From positions 1 to 34,981 of the forward strand of contig JAAUZJ010000041.1 of NCBI GenBank assembly GCA_014804695.1: a stretch of DNA of 34,981 bases. Reading direction: 5' to 3'. Within the stretch, counting starts at the first letter, position 1, and each line of letters opens with the position of its first letter. A program made the position numbers and the translations under genes. This stretch comes from Lachnospiraceae bacterium (GTDB lineage Bacteria > Bacillota > Clostridia > Lachnospirales > Lachnospiraceae). This document shows, one piece after another, positions 15,030 through 22,407 of the stretch. The notes beneath the pieces were generated by a model, which had not been told where the DNA came from, ran no database searches, and saw only the letters and a program-made list of their open reading frames with translations.

Positions 15030-16640
15030 ATGAATTGGGATGAGGCGGTTCAGGAGTTAGAAGAAAGAAGACGCAGGGCGCTTGCCGGCGGCGGAAGAAC
15101 AAGAGTCGAGAAACAGCATCAAAGCGGTAAGATGACAGCAAGAGAGAGAATTGAGGTACTGCTTGATAAGGATACATTTGTAGAGGTGGACGGTTTTGTG
15201 GAGTCCAGAATTGACGACTTTGATTTGGATAAAAGGCGTGTACCTGGGGACGGCGTTGTAACAGGTTACGGTGAAATTGACGGGCGGCTTGTTTTTGTCT
15301 CCAGTGAGGATTTTACGGTAATCGGCGGTACTCTTGGTGAGTATCATTCCTTTAAAATATGCCGTATTCAGGATATGGCAATGCAGATGAAGGCTCCTTT
15401 AATCTGTATCAATGACAGCGGCGGCGCCAGAATTGAAGAAGGAATTTCATCCTTAAGCGGTTACAGTGGAATGTTTCTTCGTCATACGCAGGCTTCCGGT
15501 GTTATTCCCCAGATAGCAGTTATCTTGGGGCCTTGTTCCGGCGGTGCATGTTATGCACCCGCGATTTGCGACTTTATTTTTATGGTAAAAGATATTTCCA
15601 AGATGTTTATAACAGGTCCCAATGTTGTTAAAACCGTTATTAATGAGGAAGTTTCGGTAGAAGAACTTGGAGGCGCCGATGTTCATTCTAAAAAGAGCGG
15701 CGTTTCTCATTTTACATATGATTCCGAGGCAGAGTGTCTTATGGGAGTCCGTAAGCTTTTGTCGTATCTGCCGGGAAACAATACGGAGAAGCCGCCGGTT
15801 CTTAATACCAGAGAGCGGCAGAATCAGATGTCAGGCGTAGGTAAGGTGCTTGGCAGAATAGGTAAATCAGAGGCCTATGCCCGCTCAAAAGCAGCTAAGA
15901 TTAGGGACATTGTTCCGGATAATTCCAGACATGCCTACGATGTTAAAGAAGTTATTGATTGTATTGTAGACGAAGGCAGCTTCTTTGAAGTACAGAAAGA
16001 GTTTGCAATGAACGGCGTAATAGGCTGGGGCAGAATGGATGGCAAGGTAGTGGGTTTTGTAGCTAATCAACCCAATGTTATGGGAGGTTCACTGGATTAC
16101 CATGTATCGGATAAAATTGCGAGATTTATCAGATTCTGCGATTGCTTTAATATTCCGCTTGTGACACTTATAGATGTGCCCGCGTTTTTGCCGGGTACGG
16201 CGCAGGAACATAATGGTATTATCCGTCATGGAGCTAAGATTTTGTATGCATATTCCGAAGCAACCGTACCTAAGATATCACTTATTATGAGAAAGGCGTA
16301 CGGTGGAGCATATATTGCCATGAACTCTAAGGAAATGGGGGCCGATATTGTTTATGCATGGCCGATTGCGGAGATTGCGGTAATGGGAGCCGATGGCGCA
16401 GTTAATATAGCCTTTAAGAGAAAAATTAAGGCGGCTGCGGATCCGGAAGCAATGCGTGCGCAGTGTAAGGCTGAATATGAGGAACGCTTCCTTAATCCGT
16501 ATGTGGCAGCAGCCAGAGGCTATGTTAATGAAGTCATTAAGCCGGAAGAAACGAGAGAAGCCCTGATCAATGCATTGCATGGATTGAAAAATAAGAAGGT
16601 GGATTCACCGAGGAAGAAGCATGGAAATATACCGTTGTAA
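15030..16640 (+). CDS. mmdA: Acyl-CoA carboxylase carboxyltransferase (MmdA/PccB family)
   Basis: A 536-residue biotin-dependent carboxyltransferase of the methylmalonyl-CoA decarboxylase alpha / propionyl-CoA carboxylase beta type. It moves a carboxyl group between a carboxybiotin carrier and an acyl-CoA. Two crotonase-fold halves are seen: the first with INDSGGARIEEGISSLSGY and GPCSGGACYAPA, the second with DVPAFLPGTAQEHNGIIRHG and MRKAYGGAYIAMNSK, the usual acyl-CoA and biotin oxyanion loops. Start ATG 15030 has GGGAGG seven bases upstream. It has its own strong promoter and a terminator, and no biotin-carrier, biotin carboxylase or membrane decarboxylase gene beside it, so its partners must be elsewhere. 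The exact acyl-CoA substrate cannot be told from sequence. Confidence 0.9.
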   Translation: MNWDEAVQELEERRRRALAGGGRTRVEKQHQSGKMTARERIEVLLDKDTFVEVDGFVESRIDDFDLDKRRVPGDGVVTGYGEIDGRLVFVSSEDFTVIGGTLGEYHSFKICRIQDMAMQMKAPLICINDSGGARIEEGISSLSGYSGMFLRHTQASGVIPQIAVILGPCSGGACYAPAICDFIFMVKDISKMFITGPNVVKTVINEEVSVEELGGADVHSKKSGVSHFTYDSEAECLMGVRKLLSYLPGNNTEKPPVLNTRERQNQMSGVGKVLGRIGKSEAYARSKAAKIRDIVPDNSRHAYDVKEVIDCIVDEGSFFEVQKEFAMNGVIGWGRMDGKVVGFVANQPNVMGGSLDYHVSDKIARFIRFCDCFNIPLVTLIDVPAFLPGTAQEHNGIIRHGAKILYAYSEATVPKISLIMRKAYGGAYIAMNSKEMGADIVYAWPIAEIAVMGADGAVNIAFKRKIKAAADPEAMRAQCKAEYEERFLNPYVAAARGYVNEVIKPEETREALINALHGLKNKKVDSPRKKHGNIPL

Positions 16641-16662
16641 AAAATCGTTGCATATAAAAAGA

Positions 16663-16710
16663 ATTGAGGGCTTGTTACCAAGAAGTAACAAGCCCTCAAT
16701 AATTTATTTT
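16663..16710. terminator. Bidirectional terminator between convergent genes
   Basis: A perfect 16-bp stem (16663-16678 with 16685-16700) has a 6-base loop. T-rich tails occur on both sides: TTTATTTT on the plus strand and CTTTTTAT on the minus strand. It serves the carboxyltransferase and the FliD-like gene. Confidence 0.9.
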
Positions 16711-16715
16711 AAAAC

Positions 16716-18035
16716 TTAACAATAGCTGTTAAACATCATACCGCTGTAAGCGCTTGTAATATAAGGTGTTGCAAAGTTCTTACCGGGATTCTTATATGCT
16801 ACAACAATGTTGTTTACATAATTCATCGGGTCTAAAGAAATCTGATTGGATTTACGCACCAGTGAGTGTGTGAAATCCATAATGGATGAAAATGTATCTT
16901 TAGAATTACCACTCATTGCTGATTTCTGAACCGCATCATTATCAACTTCCAGCGTGCCGTCAAGATTTAAGTTGAGTCCTGCTGAAGTAAGACCTCTTGC
17001 ATAGTATCTGGAAATGCTTCCCAGTTCCTGTACAAGACGGTTGCTCTTAGGATGCTTTTCACTGTATTCAGCTGCGCTGCGTAAGAAAGAATTGTATCCT
17101 CTTACCAGAGTATTGATATTTTGCGTCAGTGATTCAACGTCTGTCTTAAGTCCGATTGTAGCGGTCTCACCCTCTTCACTGCTTACTCCGTTCAAGGTGA
17201 TCTCATATGAACGCCCTATTGTTGTATGGTTAGAAGGCGATGTGAGTTCTTCTCCATTTAAGACATAGCTGGCATTGGAAGGATTAACTGCTACATAGTT
17301 CAATCCAAAATAATCAACAACACCGGACGATTTACTGGTGTTGTAATCCGATATATTAAATATAGTTTGTTTGTTATTTTTTACTCCGGTTGCATTGGAT
17401 TCAAGTCTCAGACAGGAATTGCCTTCATCATCCGTTATAACCTGGCTTGTAATACCAATATTTGAATTATTAATAAGTCTTGAGAGACGCTCCTGAACAT
17501 TCCTGTGCGTATCTTCGGGTTTGATGTTAAACTGGAATTCATAATTCAAATTATCAATATTTACATCAAAAGAATAGGTAGACGCAGGAAGGTTTACCGT
17601 TTCATTGCCGGGAAGATAATTCCCCATATTAACCTGGTTAGACGCAAGGGAACGTACTTCAATTTCTACGGATGGCGCCATATCGTCTGCATCCGTTCCG
17701 CCGATATAAACTGCGGAGGCAATATTCTCATTGCTCGAATAAGCTGCTTTCTTATTTAATATGTCATCTTCATCAAGACCGCCAAGAGATGCAATTGTAT
17801 TACGGAGTTCTCTTGCATTTTCTTTCATGCCGATAGCAAATGAGCATGACTCTCTGCTGCTGTCAAGAATATACAAAGGAGCTTCTTTATTCATTTTAAC
17901 AATGGAATTATAGACATTGCGTAATTCGCTTTTCTTATGCGTATCATATTGTGTGCTTGATTTAGGTGCATAAGTAGTCATATAGAAATTATAGATGTTG
18001 GAATAATTTCCACCGATACTGTTAGTATATGACAT
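16716..18035 (-). CDS. FliD-like flagellar filament-cap / hook-associated protein
   Basis: A 439-residue protein related to FliD, which caps the filament and guides flagellin assembly outside the cell. The C-terminal half has the FliD_C pattern: a structured domain with TTIGRSYEITLNGVSSEEG, then VESLTQNINTLVRGYNSFL (coiled-coil entry), then LNLNLDGTLEVDN, very typical of FliD near the end. The N-terminus is unusual: the standard FliD_N segment is replaced by MSYTNSIGGNYSNIYNFYM and a Ser/Asn-rich stretch. Start ATG at 18035 has a very strong AAAGGAGGAG site; twelve codons further upstream are not needed. A weak sigma-28-like promoter lies at 18100-18126. Together with flagellin at the left edge it frames the glycosylation region. 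It could be a second, divergent FliD. Confidence 0.68.
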   Translation of the reverse strand: MSYTNSIGGNYSNIYNFYMTTYAPKSSTQYDTHKKSELRNVYNSIVKMNKEAPLYILDSSRESCSFAIGMKENARELRNTIASLGGLDEDDILNKKAAYSSNENIASAVYIGGTDADDMAPSVEIEVRSLASNQVNMGNYLPGNETVNLPASTYSFDVNIDNLNYEFQFNIKPEDTHRNVQERLSRLINNSNIGITSQVITDDEGNSCLRLESNATGVKNNKQTIFNISDYNTSKSSGVVDYFGLNYVAVNPSNASYVLNGEELTSPSNHTTIGRSYEITLNGVSSEEGETATIGLKTDVESLTQNINTLVRGYNSFLRSAAEYSEKHPKSNRLVQELGSISRYYARGLTSAGLNLNLDGTLEVDNDAVQKSAMSGNSKDTFSSIMDFTHSLVRKSNQISLDPMNYVNNIVVAYKNPGKNFATPYITSAYSGMMFNSYC

Positions 18036-18099
18036 GATGCTCCTCCTTTCTTCCATGAAATCTGATATCATGTATATGTGGCAGGCTATCCTTTGCCTT

Positions 18100-18126
18100 A
18101 TTATGCCAGAATTGATATTAAATTTA
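18100..18126 (-). promoter_or_regulatory. Possible sigma-28-like promoter of the FliD-like gene
   Basis: On the minus strand TAAA (18126-18123), 15 bases, then GGCATAAT (18107-18100). The -35 and spacing fit the flagellar sigma consensus, but the -10 matches GCCGATAT only partly. The leader would be about 58 nt. Confidence 0.3.
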
Positions 18127-18415
18127 TTGACAAATGTAAATATATATCTATTTTATCATTGAATTATCATATAATCAAGCATATTTACTGAATTATCGCC
18201 GAATTTGACTATAAATCACAGAAATATCAACAAATAGATTTTATGTTATACTGGACATATATGCTCATAACATTTATACTTAATTATACAATATATGGTA
18301 CATAATGATAATCGCAAAGTACTGATATAATATTATATCGTAATTAAATAAAGAAAACATAAGGGCTTTTATGAAAAAAATTAAAAATTTTTAAATATAA
18401 TTTTCTTTAAATGAG
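18127..18415. other. AT-rich gap without a gene
   Basis: No convincing coding frame is seen between the FliD-like gene and the rpmG promoter. The stretch is very AT-rich. It holds a 16-nt palindrome at 18324-18339 and an extended -10-like TGTTATACT near 18244-18252 with no -35 and no gene after it. A small RNA cannot be excluded. Confidence 0.5.
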
Positions 18416-18444
18416 TTGACTAAAGGAAAGTGTTATGTTATATT
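18416..18444 (+). promoter_or_regulatory. Sigma-A promoter of rpmG-secE-nusG
   Basis: TTGACT (18416-18421), 17 bases, TATATT (18439-18444). The start would be near 18451, giving a leader of about 80 nt that contains a run of eight T at about 18470-18477. Confidence 0.87.
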
Positions 18445-18531
18445 AATCAAACGAGATAAGATTTAGGTCTTTTTTTTATGCTCAAAATTAGTATATAAAA
18501 TAAAACGAAACAGGCACGTGGAGGTGGCAAT

Positions 18532-18681
18532 ATGCGTACAAGAATCACATTAGCATGTACAGAGTGTAAACGCCGTAATTACAATACTACTAAAGATAAG
18601 AAGACACATCCTGACAGAATGGAAATTAAGAAGTATTGTAGATTCTGCAAAACACATACATTGCATAAAGAAACGAAATAA
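18532..18681 (+). CDS. rpmG: 50S ribosomal protein L33, zinc-binding form
   Basis: A 49-residue L33 ([17 protein letters not shown] start), too short for most gene finders. Two CxxC pairs (C9-TE-C12 and C36-RF-C39) form the zinc site of the C+ type of L33, as opposed to the zinc-free paralogues made under zinc starvation. It sits in the large subunit near the exit site. GGAGGTGG lies six bases before the ATG. It is first of the rpmG-secE-nusG cluster, in the order common in Firmicutes, and follows a strong sigma-A promoter. Confidence 0.96.
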   Translation: MRTRITLACTECKRRNYNTTKDKKTHPDRMEIKKYCRFCKTHTLHKETK

Positions 18682-18738
18682 TCAATTAGTGAAATTAATT
18701 TTTAATTGATTTACCTTATTTTGAATGGAGGATTAATA

Positions 18739-18957
18739 ATGGGAGATTCCGCTAAATCGGACAAGGCGCCCAAGCCTGTTAAATTCTGGGATGGCGTTAA
18801 AGTCGAATTTAAAAAAATTACTTGGCCGAATAAGAAGGACCTGCTTAATCAGTCAATAGCAGTTGCTGCTATTTCTATAGTAGTAGGTGCGATTATTGCC
18901 GTATTGGATCTGGTTCTTCAGTACGGAGTAGATTTTTTGACAACATTTTCAATGTAG
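18739..18957 (+). CDS. secE: Preprotein translocase subunit SecE
   Basis: A 72-residue short-form SecE with one membrane segment, the type found in Gram-positive bacteria. It holds the conserved amphipathic helix VKVEFKKITWPNKKDLLNQS (about 20-39), then a hydrophobic helix (about 40-65). It stabilises SecY in the SecYEG channel. ATG 18739 has TGGAGG seven bases upstream; the open frame extends 11 codons further without support. It lies between rpmG and nusG, 16 bases before nusG, as is normal. Confidence 0.95.
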   Translation: MGDSAKSDKAPKPVKFWDGVKVEFKKITWPNKKDLLNQSIAVAAISIVVGAIIAVLDLVLQYGVDFLTTFSM

Positions 18958-18973
18958 AGTGAGGGGTAATCGT

Positions 18974-19492
18974 ATGGCAGATGCAAACTGGTATGTTGTT
19001 CATACTTATTCCGGGTATGAAAATAAAGTAAAGGCCAATATTGAGAAGACCATTGAAAACCGACATTTGGAAGACGAGATTCTTGAAGTCCGGGTTCCTA
19101 TGCAGGATGTAATGGAAGTAAAGAACGGTGTCAGAAAAAATGTCCAGAAGAAAATGTTTCCGGGATATGTTCTAATTAATATGGTTATGAATGACGATAC
19201 CTGGTATGTTGTAAGAAATACCAGAGGCGTCACCGGCTTTGTCGGACCGGGAAGCAAACCGGTACCTTTATCGGAAATTGAGATGAAGCCGCTCGGTATT
19301 AAGGTCGAAAATGTAACCGTAGACTTTGCGGAAGGCGATACAATTTCCGTTATTGCCGGCGTATGGAAGGATACGGTCGGAGTTGTTCAGAGAATGGATT
19401 ATGGCAAACAGACTGCAACGATCAATGTTGAGCTGTTCGGAAGAGAGACTCCGGTAGAGATTGGCTTTTCAGATGTAAGAAGAATGAATTGA
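18974..19492 (+). CDS. nusG: Transcription termination/antitermination factor NusG
   Basis: A 172-residue NusG. The NGN domain begins WYVVHTYSGYENKVKANIE and includes KMFPGYVLINM and RNTRGVTGFVG. The KOW domain is near 120-155 (EGDTISVIAGVWKDTVGVV). It binds RNA polymerase at the clamp and modulates pausing and elongation. Start ATG 18974 has GAGGGG seven bases upstream; five extra codons upstream are rejected. It is followed by a 167-base structured gap before rplK. Confidence 0.97.
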   Translation: MADANWYVVHTYSGYENKVKANIEKTIENRHLEDEILEVRVPMQDVMEVKNGVRKNVQKKMFPGYVLINMVMNDDTWYVVRNTRGVTGFVGPGSKPVPLSEIEMKPLGIKVENVTVDFAEGDTISVIAGVWKDTVGVVQRMDYGKQTATINVELFGRETPVEIGFSDVRRMN

Positions 19493-19500
19493 TTTATTTA

Positions 19501-19627
19501 TGATATTTGCCCGCTTTTGCGGTTGTAAATAAGCTGAGCCGTTTGCTTCGCAAGCCGCTTGGCTGACAGAACCACAAGCCTGTGATTCTGTCAAGTGGGA
19601 GAACATTTCAGCTTTGCTGAATGTTTC
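19501..19627 (+). promoter_or_regulatory. Structured leader between nusG and rplK
   Basis: Three hairpins fit here: around 19537-19564 (loop TTC), 19565-19592 (12 bp with one mismatch, loop AGCC) and 19601-19627 (about 10 bp with one bulge, loop TTT). None has a T run, so they are not terminators, and no promoter is seen. Ribosomal protein L1 controls rplK-rplA through mRNA binding in several bacteria, so this may be its target or an RNA-processing site (inference). Confidence 0.45.
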
Positions 19628-19659
19628 GCCTATACCACATTATATTAGGAGGTGCCATT

Positions 19660-20085
19660 ATGGCAAAGAAAGTAGAAGGATATATTAAGTTACAGATCCC
19701 TGCTGGTAAAGCTACACCAGCACCGCCGGTTGGTCCTGCACTTGGACAGCACGGTGTAAACATTGTTGAATTTACTAAACAGTTCAACGCAAAAACTGCT
19801 GATAAGGGAGATGTTATCATCCCTGTTGTGATCACAGTATATGCAGACAGAAGTTTCAGCTTCGTTACCAAGACTCCGCCTGCTGCAGTTCTTTTAAAGA
19901 AAGCATGTAACATTAAATCGGGTTCGGCAGTTCCGAACAAAACCAAGGTTGCAACAATTTCCAAAGCTAAACTTCAGGAAATCGCAGAAACCAAGATGCC
20001 TGATTTGAATGCGGCAAGCCTTGAAGCAGCTATGAGCATGATTGCCGGTACTGCAAGAAGCATGGGCATAACAGTAGAAGAGTAA
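19660..20085 (+). CDS. rplK: 50S ribosomal protein L11
   Basis: A 141-residue L11, full length. The N-terminal domain has [37 protein letters not shown] with the thiostrepton-region prolines, and [12 protein letters not shown]. The C-terminal RNA-binding domain includes [17 protein letters not shown] and [12 protein letters not shown]. It binds 23S rRNA at the GTPase centre and supports factor binding and RelA-type signalling. Start ATG 19660 has AGGAGG seven bases upstream. rplA follows after 13 bases in the same transcript. Confidence 0.98.
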   Translation: MAKKVEGYIKLQIPAGKATPAPPVGPALGQHGVNIVEFTKQFNAKTADKGDVIIPVVITVYADRSFSFVTKTPPAAVLLKKACNIKSGSAVPNKTKVATISKAKLQEIAETKMPDLNAASLEAAMSMIAGTARSMGITVEE

Positions 20086-20098
20086 TGGAGGAACGGAT

Positions 20099-20788
20099 AT
20101 GAAACATGGTAAAAAATATCAGGAAGCGGCCAAGCTTGTAGACCGCACTATTCAGTATGATCCCGCAGAGGCAATTGCATTAGTAAAGAAAACAGCTACG
20201 GCAAAATTTGATGAGACAGTAGAAGTTCATATCAGAACCGGCTGTGACGGACGTCATGCAGAACAGCAGATCCGTGGTGCGGTTGTACTTCCTAACGGAA
20301 CAGGTAAAACAGTTAAAGTATTAGTATTTGCTAAAGGCGATAAAGTATCGGAAGCAGAAGCTGCCGGCGCAGATTATGTAGGCGGCGACGAGTTAATTCC
20401 GAAGATTCAGAATGAAGGTTGGCTTGATTTCGACGTTGTAGTAGCAACTCCCGATATGATGGGTGTTGTAGGACGTCTCGGTAAGGTGCTTGGTCCTAAA
20501 GGACTTATGCCTAACCCCAAAGCTGGTACAGTAACAATGGATGTGACCAAAGCAGTCAATGATATTAAAGCCGGTAAGATCGAGTACAGACTTGACAAGT
20601 CAAATATCGTCCATGTACCTGTTGGAAAGGTTTCGTTCGATGAAGCTAAGTTGCAGGAAAACTTTAGCGCTTTGATGGAAGCTATTGTAAAAGCAAAACC
20701 TTCGGCAGTTAAAGGCCAGTACTTAAGGAGTATTACACTTTCAACTACAATGGGCCCTGGCGTAAAGGTAAATACGACTAAGTTTTAA
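20099..20788 (+). CDS. rplA: 50S ribosomal protein L1
   Basis: A 229-residue L1, normal length. It forms the mobile L1 stalk that handles deacylated tRNA, and in many bacteria represses its own operon. Visible blocks are [35 protein letters not shown] (two adjoining motifs), [20 protein letters not shown] and [12 protein letters not shown], and the C-terminal [14 protein letters not shown] lies eight bases before ATG. A very strong terminator 50 bases downstream ends the rplK-rplA unit; in most bacteria rplJ would follow here. Confidence 0.98.
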   Translation: MKHGKKYQEAAKLVDRTIQYDPAEAIALVKKTATAKFDETVEVHIRTGCDGRHAEQQIRGAVVLPNGTGKTVKVLVFAKGDKVSEAEAAGADYVGGDELIPKIQNEGWLDFDVVVATPDMMGVVGRLGKVLGPKGLMPNPKAGTVTMDVTKAVNDIKAGKIEYRLDKSNIVHVPVGKVSFDEAKLQENFSALMEAIVKAKPSAVKGQYLRSITLSTTMGPGVKVNTTKF

Positions 20789-20840
20789 TTAGCAAAAGAA
20801 TAATAGGCAGGCAGTTATATAAATATTGTCTGTGGTGATA

Positions 20841-20890
20841 AAATGAACAGCGCAAACAAAAAAGGAATTTGTTTGCGCTGTTCATTTTTT
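20841..20890 (+). terminator. Strong terminator after rplA
   Basis: A perfect 20-bp stem (20841-20860 with 20868-20887) around a 7-base loop ends in a run of T to 20890. It separates rplKA from the next gene. The A-rich 5' arm gives a T run on the other strand too, so it could work both ways. Confidence 0.95.
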
Positions 20891-20931
20891 GTAACAAAAA
20901 TTGCAATTTTTGCCTACAATTTTGCGTTATA

Positions 20932-20940
20932 TGATATAAT
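20932..20940 (+). promoter_or_regulatory. Extended -10 promoter of the CapA-like gene, start at or next to the ATG
   Basis: TGA-TATAAT (20932-20940) is an extended -10. Transcription would begin about seven bases on, at 20947-20948, which is the ATG itself. The best -35 (TTGCCT, 19-base spacer) is weak. There is no ribosome site before the ATG. Confidence 0.55.
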
Positions 20941-20947
20941 AAATATT

Positions 20948-22222
20948 ATGAGAAAACAGAAATATAAAAAGAAATACAGCTTCATACTTCCGTTTTGTAT
21001 AACCCTGACATTTGTTACGCTTGCAGGGCTTTTTATGGTGTTTTCTTATTTATGGGTTGTGGAGGATACGGCAGCCAAACCGGGTACCGGTAAAAAAACG
21101 CTTGTGAAAGAAGATATTATAAATATAGATAATGTTAAAAAACATGAAGAGAAAAAACCCCAAGATGCGGATGATATGGAAAAAACGGAGAATGCAGAAA
21201 ATACAGACTCTGCCCAGGGTATTGAGCAGGCTCTGGAAGAAAATGTTTTTGTAAAAGAGGCCGCTAGCAAGGATGAGGTGACCATTACTTTTGCGGGGGA
21301 TATTCTTTTTGACGCAAATTTTGCCATAATGGTTTCGCTATTACAGCGTGGCGGCGATATTTCGAGAGGGATTACGCCGGAAGTTATGGAAGAGATGAAA
21401 AGTGCGGATATTATGATGCTGAATAATGAATTTCCTTATTCTGACAGGGGCGAGCCGACGCCTGATAAGGCTTTTACATTCAGGGCTAAACCGTCAACAG
21501 TGTCATATCTTGGAGAACTTGGCGTGGATATAGTTTCTCTTGCCAATAATCATGCATATGATCATGGTGAAGAGGCATTTCTTGATACACTGCAGACGCT
21601 TAAGGACGCCGGAATTCATTATGTCGGCGCCGGAGTTAATGCCGAAGAGGCCGAGAGACCTGTTTATTATATTATTAATGATATGAAAATCGCCTTTGTT
21701 TCGGCAACCCAGATAGAAAGAAACGAGACTCCGGATACTAAAGAGGCCACCGAATCAACTCCCGGTGTTTTTCGCTGCTGGAATGGTGAAAAGCTGATAC
21801 AGACGGTAAAAGAAACTAAAGAAAACAGTGATTTTGTAATAGTATATGTGCATTGGGGAACCGAAAACCAGGCGGAGACCGACTGGGCGCAGGAAAATCA
21901 GGCAAGGGAGCTTGTAGAAGCGGGAGCGGATCTGATAGTCGGAGACCATCCCCACTGCTTGCAGCGGATTGAGATAATAAAAGGAGTTCCGGTCTTTTAC
22001 AGCCTTGGGAACTTTTGGTTCAATTCCAGGGACATAGATACAGGCCTGCTTAAAGCGACTATATCCGAGGGAAAATTAGAGAGCTGCCAGTTCATTCCCT
22101 GTCTTCAGAGTAATTGTACGACCACCCTCCTTGTCGGAGAAGAAAAAGAACGGGTGTTGGAATGGATGAGAGAGCAGTCTGAGGATGTAAAAATAGATTC
22201 AGAAGGATATATAGGATTGTGA
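20948..22222 (+). CDS. CapA-family (PGA_cap) metallophosphatase-like protein, membrane-anchored
   Basis: A 424-residue CapA/PgsA-like protein. Residues 1-40 are a basic start (MRKQKYKKKYS) and a hydrophobic anchor, followed by a charged linker rich in Glu, Lys and Asp (about 48-105), so the enzyme domain faces outside. The domain has ITFAGDILFD (about 118), the LNNEFPYSD block, DIVSLANNHAYDHG (about 196-209), VYVHWGTEN (about 297) and LIVGDHPHCLQ plus YSLGNFWFN, the metal-binding motifs of the family. Family members act in poly-gamma-glutamate or cell-surface metabolism; many have no proven role, and no capB or capC is near. It lies between rplA and rplJ under its own promoter. Confidence 0.85.
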   Translation: MRKQKYKKKYSFILPFCITLTFVTLAGLFMVFSYLWVVEDTAAKPGTGKKTLVKEDIINIDNVKKHEEKKPQDADDMEKTENAENTDSAQGIEQALEENVFVKEAASKDEVTITFAGDILFDANFAIMVSLLQRGGDISRGITPEVMEEMKSADIMMLNNEFPYSDRGEPTPDKAFTFRAKPSTVSYLGELGVDIVSLANNHAYDHGEEAFLDTLQTLKDAGIHYVGAGVNAEEAERPVYYIINDMKIAFVSATQIERNETPDTKEATESTPGVFRCWNGEKLIQTVKETKENSDFVIVYVHWGTENQAETDWAQENQARELVEAGADLIVGDHPHCLQRIEIIKGVPVFYSLGNFWFNSRDIDTGLLKATISEGKLESCQFIPCLQSNCTTTLLVGEEKERVLEWMREQSEDVKIDSEGYIGL

Positions 22223-22289
22223 TAGATTGATAAAGTGTAGAAATTATAAAAGGTTTATGTTCAATTTGTCTTTAAAGGCGCTGTTTTGA

Positions 22290-22318
22290 TTGAAAACGTT
22301 ATGGCTTTAGACTATAAT
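22290..22318 (+). promoter_or_regulatory. Sigma-A promoter of the CBS/CitC-like gene
   Basis: TTGAAA (22290-22295), 17 bases, TATAAT (22313-22318). The start would be near 22325 and the leader about 83 nt, containing a mini-ORF at 22357. Confidence 0.82.
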
Positions 22319-22356
22319 GAGAAAGTATAGCTTTTTTTATAACGGAGAGTACTAAT

Positions 22357-22377
22357 ATGGATATGCCTGACATTTAG
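22357..22377 (+). CDS. Possible six-codon leader peptide
   Basis: ACGGAGAG followed at a good distance by ATG and the codons for MDMPDI, then TAG. It is within the leader of the CBS/CitC-like gene. CCTGAC in the mini-ORF can pair with GTCGGG just before the main ribosome site (GGGAGG), so its translation could affect access to that site. Chance occurrence is quite possible. Confidence 0.3.
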   Translation: MDMPDI

Positions 22378-22407
22378 GAAATTGTTTGTCGGGATTGGGA
22401 GGAAAGA

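Noticed and set aside
18324..18339. 16-nt AT palindrome in the gap before rpmG
   Set aside because: It is made only of A and T apart from the outer pair, in very AT-rich DNA, so chance is a good explanation.
20843..20947. N-terminal extension of the CapA-like gene from ATG 20843
   Set aside because: It would start inside the 20-bp terminator stem of rplA and before the -10 element; MRKQKYKKKYS is a normal anchor start.
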